Source: an uncultured Flavobacteriales bacterium (lineage in GTDB: Bacteria > Bacteroidota > Bacteroidia > Flavobacteriales > Flavobacteriaceae). Taken from it: a stretch of DNA of 40,884 nt. Position 1 is the stretch's first letter, and every line of letters begins with the position of its first letter. This document shows positions 1-8,262 of this stretch, one piece after another. The position numbers and the translations under genes are program-made. Location: contig CAJXRD010000029.1 of NCBI GenBank assembly GCA_913058295.1, positions 1 to 40,884 on the forward strand, in the 5' to 3' direction. The notes under the pieces were generated by a model. It searched no databases. It saw only the letters and a program-made list of their open reading frames with translations, and was not told where the DNA came from.

Positions 1-47
1 GAGATGCTCAGGAGTCTCGTGGGCTCGGAGATGTGTATAAGAGACAG
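1..47. other. Nextera i7 adapter and index (not genomic)
   Basis: Bases 1-5 match the end of the Illumina P7 arm, 6-13 (GCTCAGGA) is an 8-base index, 14-28 is the Nextera read-2 primer part and 29-47 is the 19-bp Tn5 mosaic end (AGATGTGTATAAGAGACAG). From memory, the index is the adapter form of Nextera N704. This is library sequence left on the contig end. Genomic sequence starts at 48. Confidence 0.98.
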
Positions 48-1189
48 CTTATATTGTAATCTCTTTAAGCATCTTAGGATATTTAGCTTTTACCATATAC
101 AATTATGATAGTAGTAAAGGGCCTTCTTCAGAATCTTTAAGAGCAGCAGGTTTTTTTCTTCTATTATTTGTTCCAAAACTAGTGCTTATCTTTTTTATGT
201 TAGGAGAGGATATTTTACGATTAAGCACAGGGGGATATCATTTTATCAGCAACACTTTTTTCGAAGGGAATACTGCACAGTATATGCCCGATCGTAGAAA
301 ATTTGTGAGTCAATTAGCATTGGGACTTGCAGCCATCCCTTTTACCTCTTTAGTTTATGGAATGTTTAAAGGTAAATATAACTTTAAAGTAATCACACAT
401 ACTTTGTTTTTTGATGACCTGCCAGATGCTTTTGATGGATTTTCATTAACTCAAATTAGCGATATTCATTCTGGAAGTTTTGATAATCCTGAAAAAATTG
501 AATATGCTATCGATTTAATAAATGAACAAAAAACAGATCTTATAGTGTTTACAGGCGATATTGTAAATACAAAAGCGGAAGAGATGGATCCTTGGATTAA
601 TAGCTTTAAACGAATTAGAACACCAAAGTTTGGGAAATATTCAGTGCTAGGGAATCATGATTATGGAGAGTATGTTACTTGGCCTACAGAAGAAGATAAG
701 CTGAATAATTTCAATAATATTAAAGGGATTCATAAAAAAATAGATTTTAATTTAATGCTTAATGAAAGTGCTTTTATTGAAAAAGATGGAGAACGATTAG
801 CTTTAATTGGAGTAGAAAATTGGGGTCATAATTTTAAGAAAGCAGGAGATTTACAAAAAGCATCTTCTATGGTTTCAGAAGAAGATTTTAAAATTTTACT
901 GAGTCATGATCCAAGTCATTGGGAGCATGAGGTAAAATCACATAAAGATAAATATCATTTAACTTTAAGTGGACATACTCATGGATTTCAATTTGGTATC
1001 GAAATTCCTGGATTTTTTAAATGGAGCCCTGTTCAATATATGTATAAGCAATGGGCAGGAATTTATGAAGATATGGGTCAATTTATAAATGTAAATAGAG
1101 GATTTGGTTTTCATGCTTTTCCAGGAAGGGTTGGAATATGGCCCGAAATAACGGTGATAAAACTGAAGAAAAAGCCAAATACGGTTTAA
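48..1189 (+). CDS. Membrane-anchored metallophosphoesterase, 5' end missing
   Basis: Calcineurin-like metallophosphoesterase of the YkuE/YaeI type; the family hydrolyses phosphoester bonds using two metal ions, but the substrate here is unknown. The motifs are present in order: DxH at 461-469, GD at 553-558, GNHD at 650-661, a SHDP histidine near 900-912 and GHTH at 971-982. The reading frame is open right up to the adapter at 48, and the part before the first candidate starts (GTG 182, ATG 197) encodes hydrophobic segments, so the true start lies outside the window. A further hydrophobic stretch preceded by Arg-Arg (about 295-360) fits a membrane anchor before the catalytic domain. This would place the enzyme at the inner membrane; which side it faces is inferred, not shown. 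Family assignment is firm. Confidence 0.93.
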
Positions 1190-1203
1190 TGATTCGGAAA
1201 CAC

Positions 1204-1211
1204 TATATTTG
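1204..1211 (+). promoter_or_regulatory. Candidate -7 promoter element for the thioredoxin-like gene
   Basis: TATATTTG is a perfect match to the Bacteroidota -7 consensus TAnnTTTG and lies in the short gap between two genes, 32 bases before the ATG. No clear TTG -33 element is seen at the usual 19-21 base spacing. Confidence 0.5.
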
Positions 1212-1243
1212 TAATACAAAGTTTACCAATATTATTAGAAATT

Positions 1244-1540
1244 ATGTCAAAATTTGGAGAATTAATTGAAGCTCAAGTTCCTGTTCTTTTAGATTTTTAT
1301 GCAGAATGGGATGAAGCTTGTACAGGAATGCACCCGGTTTTACGCGATGTTGCAGCAGCTTTAGGAGATAAAGCAAGAGTGATTAAAATTGATGTAGAGA
1401 AAAATCAAGAACTTTCTGATGCCCTACGTGTAAAAGGATTGCCAACTCTAATGATCTACAAAGAAGGTGAAATGAAATGGCGCCAAAGTGGAGAACAAGA
1501 TGCCAATACTCTTATTGGTTTGGTTAATGAGTACGTTTAA
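1244..1540 (+). CDS. Thioredoxin-fold protein with a monothiol active site
   Basis: A 98-residue single-domain thioredoxin fold protein with no signal peptide, so probably cytoplasmic. The thioredoxin signature region reads W22-D-E-A-C26, so the first, nucleophilic cysteine of WCGPC is replaced by Asp23 and only the second is kept. The cis-proline region (G-L-P67-T) and the ID-V-E strand typical of thioredoxins are intact. Loss of the nucleophilic cysteine means it cannot act as an ordinary dithiol-disulfide reductase; a binding, monothiol or regulatory role is possible. It follows the metallophosphoesterase gene by 54 bases but has its own candidate promoter. The ATG start is well placed before the first strand. 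Family is sure, function is not. Confidence 0.88.
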   Translation: MSKFGELIEAQVPVLLDFYAEWDEACTGMHPVLRDVAAALGDKARVIKIDVEKNQELSDALRVKGLPTLMIYKEGEMKWRQSGEQDANTLIGLVNEYV

Positions 1541-1925
1541 TTAGTAGTCGAAGTCTTTTCAAAAGCAACTTTTACTTTTTTAGTCTTTCTAATTCCTAGG
1601 AAAAATATATCTTATTATTTATTTAGTTATAAAACTGACCTTAAATATTCATTCTATTTTTAGTTTGTAGGTATTTTAATACAATATCTTAAAGGTTAAT
1701 CCAGAAAACATAAATGATTCTCGACATACAAAATTGATTTATTTTTCTCTTAGCAAAAGGATTTATTTTGGAATAAAACTAAATATTTTAAATAGAGGAT
1801 TTAGAATAATATTTGATAGTTAATATAACGAATTCTCAATAGTTTTTAAAAAAGATTAATATATCTTATATATATTCCCAAAAAATTATATATTCACCAA
1901 AAAATAATTAAAAAAAGTATTAAAT
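1541..1925. other. 385-base AT-rich intergenic region
   Basis: No open reading frame worth reporting, RNA gene or clear terminator seen. It must hold the promoter of the 1926 gene; partial matches to TAnnTTTG occur near 1764-1772 and 1808-1817 but none is exact. An imperfect 18-base direct repeat lies close to the start codon (see 1871-1905). Confidence 0.6.
1871..1905 (+). repeat. Imperfect tandem repeat, 18-base period
   Basis: Two near-identical units of the form TATATTC(A)CC followed by a run of A, at about 1871-1887 and 1889-1905, sit 20-55 bases upstream of the start codon at 1926. In such AT-rich DNA this may be chance, but it could also be a protein-binding site pair. Confidence 0.4.
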
Positions 1926-3698
1926 ATGAAGAAAATTACATTTTTATTGATGGGATTAATGATTGGCTTTTCCGCCTTTTCACAAACCCAAAGAGCAACT
2001 GAAATTTTTAGCGAAGATTTTTCAAATGGAGTGCCGCCTGCAGGCTGGACCATAGATGCTTTACCAGCACAGTGGTCTCAATCTTCTAGTGAAAATGCTG
2101 GTGGTTCTGCACCCGAAGCAAAATTAACCTATACTAATGGTACTCATACCACTAGATTAATTTCTCCAGAAGCAGATTTAACTGGAGTTTCAGATGTATT
2201 GTTTTCATTTAAACACTTTTTAAATGACTATTCAGGAGCAGGATATTCTATTGGAGTTTCAACTCGATCTGGAGGAGGAGCTTGGACAGATGTTTGGACA
2301 GTTAACCCTACAGGAGATATTGGTCCAGTTGGACAAGATATATTAATTTCTGGAGGAGATGTTGGTGCATCAGATTTCCAGATTTGTATATTTTTATCGG
2401 GAAATATGTTTAATTTTGATTATTGGTATATTGATGATGTTGTTTTATTAGAGCCAGATAATAATGATGTAACGATGAGTTCAATTAATGTTCCAGCTTT
2501 TGCTGAAGCAGGTGATATCGATATCAACTGTACAATCAAAAATGCTGGCTTATCCGATGTTGATTCAGTAGATTTAAACTACCAAATAAATGGTGGAACT
2601 GTAATTACAGAAAATATTGCTGGATTAAACTTAGGAACTACAGAAACTTTATCTCATACTTTTGCAACTCCATGGGCTGGAACGCCTGGAGATTATACAT
2701 TGGATGTATGGGTTTCTAACTATAATGGAGGTGGAGATGACGATGATACTAGTAATGATTTAAAATCAATGGATTTAAGTGTTGCTACACAATCTACACA
2801 AAGCTTGCCATTTTTCGAATCTTTTACAAGTTCTACTTGTGGTCCTTGTGCTCCTTTTAATACTAATGTATTTAATCCTTTTATGGATAGTCATCCAGAC
2901 GATATTGCTGTGCTTAAATACCAAATGTCTTGGCCAGCACCAGGAGATCCATATTATACAGATGAAGGTGGTGTTAGAAGAGGTTATTATGGAGTAAGTT
3001 TTGTTCCAGATTTATATACTGGTGGTAATCAAACTGCTACAAATTCTAGTGCAGTAAACTCTGCTTATGATTATGAAACTAGCAAACCTGCATTTTTTGA
3101 AATGACATCTTCCCTTTCAGTTTCTGGAGATAATGTATATGTAGATGTGAATATTATGCCTTTTATTTCTGTTGATATGAAAGTAAATATTGCTGTTGTG
3201 GAAGTTGAAACTACTGAAAACACAGGAAATAATGGAGAAACTTCTTTTGAACATGTAATGATGAAAATGCTTCCAGATGCTGATGGTACTGCTGTTAGTT
3301 TTGAAGCAGGAACCAATACAGAAATAAACGAAATGTTCGATATGTCTTCTACTAACGTTGAAGATATGGACGATTTAATGGTTGTAGTTTTTGTTCAAGA
3401 TGACGCTACCAAACAAATAATGCAAGCCACATTTGCTCTAGGGCAACCTTTAGGTTTAGATGATGAAAATTTGCAAAATGTTGGGATGTATCCTAATCCT
3501 TCAAACGGACAATTAAACATTTCTACAGATAGGGAATTACAAGTTACTATTCACGATATTTTAGGAAAAAAAGTATTTTCTAAAGATGGGATAAACACAG
3601 AAATTTTAGATGTTTCTCATTTAAATAATGGAATGTATTTAGTAAATATTTCTGATGGAACTAGTATGACAAGTAAAAAGCTTATTATCAATAAATAA
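1926..3698 (+). CDS. Secreted Omp28-like protein with T9SS sorting domain
   Basis: A 590-residue secreted protein. Residues 1-20 form a Sec signal peptide (KK, hydrophobic core, FSQ end). Residues about 28-170 look like a cleaved-adhesin/MAM-type beta-jellyroll (EDFSNG start, W-rich, YIDDV strand). Residues about 180-285 resemble a CARDB/Ig-like domain. Residues about 295-500 match the Omp28 family and carry a thioredoxin-style CGPC at 305-308. Residues 519-590 are a type A T9SS sorting domain (YPNPSNG, NGMYLV, KKLIINK), so the protein should be exported through the T9SS and displayed or released. Signal, Omp28 region and sorting domain are clear; the two middle domain names are less sure. 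The function of Omp28-like proteins is not established. It is monocistronic, convergent with the deacetylase gene. Confidence 0.9.
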   Translation: MKKITFLLMGLMIGFSAFSQTQRATEIFSEDFSNGVPPAGWTIDALPAQWSQSSSENAGGSAPEAKLTYTNGTHTTRLISPEADLTGVSDVLFSFKHFLNDYSGAGYSIGVSTRSGGGAWTDVWTVNPTGDIGPVGQDILISGGDVGASDFQICIFLSGNMFNFDYWYIDDVVLLEPDNNDVTMSSINVPAFAEAGDIDINCTIKNAGLSDVDSVDLNYQINGGTVITENIAGLNLGTTETLSHTFATPWAGTPGDYTLDVWVSNYNGGGDDDDTSNDLKSMDLSVATQSTQSLPFFESFTSSTCGPCAPFNTNVFNPFMDSHPDDIAVLKYQMSWPAPGDPYYTDEGGVRRGYYGVSFVPDLYTGGNQTATNSSAVNSAYDYETSKPAFFEMTSSLSVSGDNVYVDVNIMPFISVDMKVNIAVVEVETTENTGNNGETSFEHVMMKMLPDADGTAVSFEAGTNTEINEMFDMSSTNVEDMDDLMVVVFVQDDATKQIMQATFALGQPLGLDDENLQNVGMYPNPSNGQLNISTDRELQVTIHDILGKKVFSKDGINTEILDVSHLNNGMYLVNISDGTSMTSKKLIINK

Positions 3699-3726
3699 TA
3701 GGTTAATTAGCTCAATATTTTAATCT

Positions 3727-3776
3727 GAAATGTGCAAGGATTTTTGCTTTAATAAGCTTTAATTTTTGCACATTTC
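3727..3776. terminator. Inverted repeat between convergent genes
   Basis: GAAATGTGCAA at 3727-3737 is the exact reverse complement of 3766-3776, with a 28-base loop that itself holds GCTT/AAGC at 3746-3757. It lies at the meeting point of the convergent genes ending at 3698 and 3749 and overlaps the last codons of the minus-strand gene. It could act as a bidirectional terminator, but the loop is long and there is no clean T-run right after the stem. Confidence 0.4.
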
Positions 3777-4423
3777 CATTTTTGGTTCCTTATGAAATCT
3801 AAAACTTTAGGAAGAACATACCTTAGTTTTTCTTCGGACTTTAAACTATCATGAAAAACTACAATACTTCCGACTTGGATGTTTTTTAAAACATTTTCAA
3901 GACATTTTTCTTTTGAAATTTGGGCATCAAAATCTGCACTTAATACATCCCACATAATTATTTTGTATCCTTTTTTTTGAAGGATATTAGATTGCATTGA
4001 AGTTAGTTTGCCAAAGGGTGGACGGAATAAATTAGTGATTATCGATTTGTGATTAACGCTTTTTGAAGTGTCATTGTGAAACTGTTTTAAAGCATCATCA
4101 AACATTTTACAATTAGTTATATAATCTTCAGTCTTAGTTTTCCAAGCATTTAAATGATGATAGGTATGGTTGCCAAAAGAATGTCCTTCAGAAATAATTC
4201 TTTTAAATACATTTAGGTGTTTATTAATATTATCTCCAATACAGAAAAAAGTAGCTTTGGCATTATATTCTTTTAAAAGATCTAAAACCCATGGAGTCAC
4301 TTGTGGAATAGGACCGTCATCGAAAGTTAAATATACTTTGTTTTCATGATAAGGAAACACCCAAGTTCGTTTCGGAAATAACCGTTGGACAAACTTGGGT
4401 GTTTTTACTAAATATGGTTTCAC
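3749..4423 (-). CDS. Polysaccharide deacetylase (NodB family)
   Basis: A 224-residue carbohydrate esterase family 4 protein that would remove acetyl groups from an N-acetylated glycan such as peptidoglycan or another envelope polysaccharide. All NodB motifs are seen: T-F-D35-D36-G-P (base and metal ligand), the H86/H90 metal ligands in NHTYHH, R134-P-P-F-G, W-D159 and the catalytic H191 in VVFHD. There is no classic signal peptide; the N-terminus is short and basic, so export is unclear. The start is GTG at 4423, 7 bases after the DUF2723 stop, with AAAGG upstream as a possible ribosome site; the close spacing implies one transcript with the upstream gene. Family is sure; the substrate is unknown. 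Confidence 0.93.
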   Translation of the reverse strand: MKPYLVKTPKFVQRLFPKRTWVFPYHENKVYLTFDDGPIPQVTPWVLDLLKEYNAKATFFCIGDNINKHLNVFKRIISEGHSFGNHTYHHLNAWKTKTEDYITNCKMFDDALKQFHNDTSKSVNHKSIITNLFRPPFGKLTSMQSNILQKKGYKIIMWDVLSADFDAQISKEKCLENVLKNIQVGSIVVFHDSLKSEEKLRYVLPKVLDFIRNQKWKCAKIKAY

Positions 4424-4430
4424 AACACCT

Positions 4431-7400
4431 TTAGTTTAATGAATCTTCATCAACTGGAGGAATAGTGTCTAATAGAGTTTCCTGTAAATCCTCGCCAAGT
4501 AATTCGTTTTCGGCTTCTAATAAATCATTTTCAGAAGGAGAGAAGTTAAAAAGACGTAAATATTCATTAAAGATATCTGCTTCTATCATGGTGTATTCTT
4601 TTTCTTCAAAGATTACCATGACATCTATCAATCCTCTATATCTTCCTAAGTCACTATAAATTTCATCGCCTAAGGCTTCTTGTTGTCTATAGGATAATCC
4701 ACTATAATAAGTAAGATGCTCTTGATAATGTTTCACTACAGAATTATAAACTTCTCTTGCTTTGTCTTTGTTTTCTATTTGATAATAACCCAAAATAAAA
4801 GGTTCTAATAGAGAGTAAAATTCAAACTTGTCAACTGGCATTTTTTCCATAGCCAAATCAAGGATAGTCTCTGCTTTTTCAAACTTTTCTTCTTGGATTA
4901 GAGCCTCTGCTAAACGAGATAAATTACTACGATAAGTAATCCCGTTTCTACGAGTTTCTACATCGTGATAAATGTCTGGGTCACCACTATTTCCCCAATC
5001 CCATTTCATCACAATATCATACATTTTATCGCTATCAATTCTTCCCATATCAAAAGGATTTCCTTCTTCAAGAGGGGTGTGTATGGGAACTAATTTGTAA
5101 ACTACTCCTTCTAACTGAAGGTATTCTTTCATCCAGATATAATCATCATCTCCAAAAGCACCACCACTAAAATAGATTGGGCGTTCCCAATTGTTATTTG
5201 CGATAACATCGAGCATCATCATTCTATTTTTATAGATAATATTCCCTTTTAATTCAATGTCTATATAAGGAACAATTTTGTCAGCATCTTTTGGATCTAC
5301 AATCCCATTTCTTAAAACCGCCTCTTTATCTACAGGGATTCTAATTATTTTTGAAGGAAAGGTGTTTGCAAATTTTCTACTTTCTAACTCCACCATGGTA
5401 TTTGGACTATCATCTGCAACCCAATCCATCCATCTATTAATATCTATAGTATCCTTTCTTGTTTTTTGAAAGAAAATAAAGTCTCTAGAGCCGTATTTGT
5501 ATTTGTCATGAGTTAATTGTGAAGGAATAGGGTCGCTAGAAAAAGCTTTCTTTTTCATGTCGTCTATATACCAATCTGTTTGAAATAAACTAGTATTAAC
5601 AACCCTAACATCTTGACGATAGCCTTCAATTCCTTGGGCATACCATAATGCAAATGTGTCATTATCACCAATAGTAAATATGATGGAATTTTCATCGCAG
5701 GAATCTAAATACATTTTTGCCATAGACTGCGCAGTATATCTATTGGAGCGATCGTGATCGTCCCAGTTTTGAGATACTAATAGAACAGGAACTGCAAGTG
5801 CAGTAACCGTTAAAACAATAGGTATGGCAAGTTTGGGTTTTAGATAGTCTTTAACTACTTCAAATAAGGCATAAACGCCAAAGCCTATCCACATGGCAAA
5901 TACATAAAAAGAACCTACCAATGCATAATCTCTTTCCCGAGGTTCAAAAGGTCTTTCATTTAAATATACTTTTAAGGCTAAGCCAGTAAATAGGAAGAAA
6001 ATTAATAATACCCAAAAACTTTTATTATCGTTTTTATAATGAAAAACCAAACCTAATATCCCCAATAATAAGGGAAGCATAAAGTAGGTGTTTCTGGCTT
6101 TATTATTTAGTGCATCACTTGGTAAGTTTTGCTGTGAGCCCAAACGCATTTCGTCTAAAAAGGTAATGCCGGTTAACCAATTTCCGTGGACATCTGTTAA
6201 CTCCCCTTGTTTATCATCTTGTCTTCCACTAAAATTCCACATAAAATAACGCCAATACATATATCCAAATTGATACTCAAACATGTAAGATATGTTTTGC
6301 CAGAATGAAGGTTTTTCAATATCTAGAAAGGGACCAAAATCCCGTAAGAAATTATCAAATTCCTCAGACCCTATTTTGCCTTGTGCGATATCACTATTAA
6401 AGCCACTAACTATTTCAACAAGTTGGGCTTCGCCAATATATTCTCTTTTTATGGTAAAATTAAGACCGTCGGTAAATTCTAAATAATTTGTATTGTGTTC
6501 GATACTCCACATCCTTGGGAAGAACCCTTTTTGAGCATCATCGGTGTTTTGTGATGCGTTTACATAATCATTTACGATAATGTATTTGCCGGTATTTTTG
6601 TCTTTTTCAAACTTTGGTTTATCATTCTTATATGGACTTTTAGGGTCTAAACCTACATAGGTTTCCGTAAATGATGGTCCATAAAACAAATGTGTTTCTG
6701 GGTATTGTTCTCTATTATAATATGCTAAAAGTTCCCGAGCGTTATTAGGATTATTTTCATTAATCATAGTCCCGGCATTTGCTCTTACTGGAAGCATCAC
6801 CCAGCTAGAAAATCCTATAAATATGAAAAGAATAGAAAGTAAAAGGGTATTTAACTGAACAAAGTTTTTACTGCGAGTGTATCGTAATAAATAATAAAAT
6901 AATGCGATAAATAGTAAGCCAGCAATGATTGTCCCAGAATTAAAAGGAAGACCTATACTGTTCACAAAAAATATTTCCGAAGCACTAAAAAATCGAAGTG
7001 TCATTGGAAGTAAAAGCTTGAAAATAAATAATAAGATGGCAACCATCACCACATTGGCAACGATAAAGTTTTTGACAGTTACTTTTTTATAGTTTTTAAA
7101 GAAATACAAGAACCCCATAGCAGGTATGGTAAGTAAACCCATAAAGTGTACTCCAAAAGAAAGACCTATAACAAAAGCAATTAATATTACCCATCGATCT
7201 CCTCTGGGCTGGTCCATGTCTCTTTCCCATCGTAATGCCAGGTAAAAAAGAATCGACATAATTAATGCGGCCATGGCATATACTTCTGCTTCAACAGCAT
7301 TGAACCAAAAACTATCTGTAAATGCAAAAGCTAAAGCCCCAATAGCTGCAGACCCTAAAATAGCAATAGAATTGTCATTGTTGATTTTAGAATTCTTGGA

Positions 7401-7721
7401 TACAATATTGGTTAATAACATCGTTAGAGACCAAAACATAAAAAGTATGGTAAAGGCACTTGCAAAAACAGACATTAGGTTAATGGTTAGTGCAATATTT
7501 GAAGCTTCCATTGCAAAAATGGAGAAAAATGCTCCGAGTAATTGGTATAGAGGTGCGCCAGGAGGATGTCCCACTTCTAGATTACTGGATGTAGTAATAT
7601 ATTCACCTGCATCCCAAAAACTAGCTGTAGGTTCAACGGTTAGCCAATAAGTAATTAGAGATATGGCAAACACTACCCATCCTAAAATATTATTCCATTT
7701 TTTGAAGTTAAAGGAACCCAT
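4431..7721 (-). CDS. DUF2723 large membrane protein (GT-C-like glycosyltransferase)
   Basis: A 1096-residue protein with about a dozen hydrophobic segments in the first 650 residues and a soluble C-terminal part that includes TPR-like helices (about 940-1010, A-L-I-Q-E-E-K-F-E-K-A-E) and an acidic tail. The N-terminus carries the DUF2723 hallmark W-D37-A-G-E40-Y after the first membrane helix, placed like the catalytic acidic pair of GT-C protein O-mannosyltransferases. The family is widespread in Bacteroidota and is regarded as a GT-C-type glycosyltransferase; whether this one glycosylates proteins, lipids or a polymer cannot be told from sequence. The ATG start gives a short cytoplasmic N-terminus before helix 1. 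It is the first gene of an operon with the NodB deacetylase, which hints at joint work on an envelope glycan. Confidence 0.92.
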   Translation of the reverse strand: MGSFNFKKWNNILGWVVFAISLITYWLTVEPTASFWDAGEYITTSSNLEVGHPPGAPLYQLLGAFFSIFAMEASNIALTINLMSVFASAFTILFMFWSLTMLLTNIVSKNSKINNDNSIAILGSAAIGALAFAFTDSFWFNAVEAEVYAMAALIMSILFYLALRWERDMDQPRGDRWVILIAFVIGLSFGVHFMGLLTIPAMGFLYFFKNYKKVTVKNFIVANVVMVAILLFIFKLLLPMTLRFFSASEIFFVNSIGLPFNSGTIIAGLLFIALFYYLLRYTRSKNFVQLNTLLLSILFIFIGFSSWVMLPVRANAGTMINENNPNNARELLAYYNREQYPETHLFYGPSFTETYVGLDPKSPYKNDKPKFEKDKNTGKYIIVNDYVNASQNTDDAQKGFFPRMWSIEHNTNYLEFTDGLNFTIKREYIGEAQLVEIVSGFNSDIAQGKIGSEEFDNFLRDFGPFLDIEKPSFWQNISYMFEYQFGYMYWRYFMWNFSGRQDDKQGELTDVHGNWLTGITFLDEMRLGSQQNLPSDALNNKARNTYFMLPLLLGILGLVFHYKNDNKSFWVLLIFFLFTGLALKVYLNERPFEPRERDYALVGSFYVFAMWIGFGVYALFEVVKDYLKPKLAIPIVLTVTALAVPVLLVSQNWDDHDRSNRYTAQSMAKMYLDSCDENSIIFTIGDNDTFALWYAQGIEGYRQDVRVVNTSLFQTDWYIDDMKKKAFSSDPIPSQLTHDKYKYGSRDFIFFQKTRKDTIDINRWMDWVADDSPNTMVELESRKFANTFPSKIIRIPVDKEAVLRNGIVDPKDADKIVPYIDIELKGNIIYKNRMMMLDVIANNNWERPIYFSGGAFGDDDYIWMKEYLQLEGVVYKLVPIHTPLEEGNPFDMGRIDSDKMYDIVMKWDWGNSGDPDIYHDVETRRNGITYRSNLSRLAEALIQEEKFEKAETILDLAMEKMPVDKFEFYSLLEPFILGYYQIENKDKAREVYNSVVKHYQEHLTYYSGLSYRQQEALGDEIYSDLGRYRGLIDVMVIFEEKEYTMIEADIFNEYLRLFNFSPSENDLLEAENELLGEDLQETLLDTIPPVDEDSLN

Positions 7722-8135
7722 AAAAGTATATCATTTTGATTGCGGCGAATTTACTAATAATAATTAAGGTAGGTTCTAAAAATTCATTCGCATCAAAATT
7801 TTCAGAGCTTTTCAGAGACAATAATATTTTTCGAAGTACTATCGAGATAATAAAAGAAAAATGGAAGCGGTATATGGAAAACTCTGGAAACCCTATAGGA
7901 ACAAATAGAACAAACAATCTGTTTTGTTATAATTTTATTCAATAACTAAGGCTATTCAAAAAATTAATGTCTCACATCATATTTGTTTTATTTGTTTTTT
8001 TAAAGAAATGAATTTTAGAACATGCCTTATGCCCAGAGTTAAAAATAGGATAACGAAAAATATTATATTAATATTTTGTATAAAAAATTTGTACAAGAGA
8101 AAGATTGTGTTAAATTTGCATCCGCATTACGGTAT
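7722..8135. other. 414-base intergenic region between DUF2723 and tRNA-Gln
   Basis: It must carry the minus-strand promoter of the DUF2723 operon near 7722-7800, but I see no exact TAnnTTTG there. The right end holds the tRNA promoter (8089-8118). Two open frames of 69 codons (7736-7945 plus; 7708-7917 minus) look like chance: no sensible start, composition or motif. Nothing else recognised. Confidence 0.6.
8089..8118 (+). promoter_or_regulatory. Promoter of tRNA-Gln (TTG-N19-TAnnTTTG)
   Basis: TTG at 8089-8091 (preceded by T, giving TTTG) and TAAATTTG at 8111-8118 are separated by exactly 19 bases, a full match to the Bacteroidota primary sigma consensus. With the usual distance of about 4 bases from the -7 box, transcription would start near 8122, about 14 bases before the mature tRNA. 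This is the best promoter in the window. Confidence 0.85.
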
Positions 8136-8208
8136 TGGCCCATGGTGTAACTGGCAACACATCTGTTTTTGGTACAGAAGAGTCTAGGTTCGAGCCCTAG
8201 TGGGCCAA
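8136..8208 (+). tRNA. tRNA-Gln (anticodon TTG)
   Basis: A full 73-base cloverleaf. The acceptor arms TGGCCCA (8136-8142) and TGGGCCA (8201-8207) pair perfectly. The D arm is GTGT/ACAC around a loop with GG. The anticodon stem is TCTGT/ACAGA with a 7-base loop at 8167-8173 whose middle is TTG (8169-8171), reading CAA and, by wobble, CAG. The T arm is CTAGG/CCTAG around TTCGAGC. The discriminator base is A8208. The 3' CCA is not encoded (CAA follows), as is common in this phylum. It is a lone tRNA gene with its own promoter and terminator. Confidence 0.97.
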
Positions 8209-8216
8209 CAAAAAAA

Positions 8217-8247
8217 GCCCTATTCAATTTTAGAATAGGGCTTTTTT
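8217..8247 (+). terminator. Intrinsic terminator after tRNA-Gln, likely bidirectional
   Basis: Stem GCCCTATTC (8217-8225) pairs with GAATAGGGC (8233-8241) around a 7-base loop, followed by TTTTTT (8242-8247) and preceded by AAAAAA (8211-8216). The flanking A and T runs extend the stem and let it work on both strands, so it also suits the minus-strand universal stress gene that ends at 8263. Confidence 0.92.
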
Positions 8248-8262
8248 ATTTTTATAAAGTAT

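Noticed and set aside
29-47. Tn5/IS50 mosaic end at the left edge, with its partner at 40837-40855
   Set aside because: The flanking sequence is that of Nextera primers and indices, so these are library adapters and not a transposon.
7708-7945. Two 69-codon frames upstream of the DUF2723 gene, one on each strand
   Set aside because: One overlaps the DUF2723 start, the other starts at TTG; no motif or sensible composition and no homology I recognise.
8136-8208. Functional link between tRNA-Gln and the queuosine gene queG
   Set aside because: Queuosine is placed in tRNAs with GUN anticodons (Tyr, His, Asn, Asp), not in tRNA-Gln(TTG).
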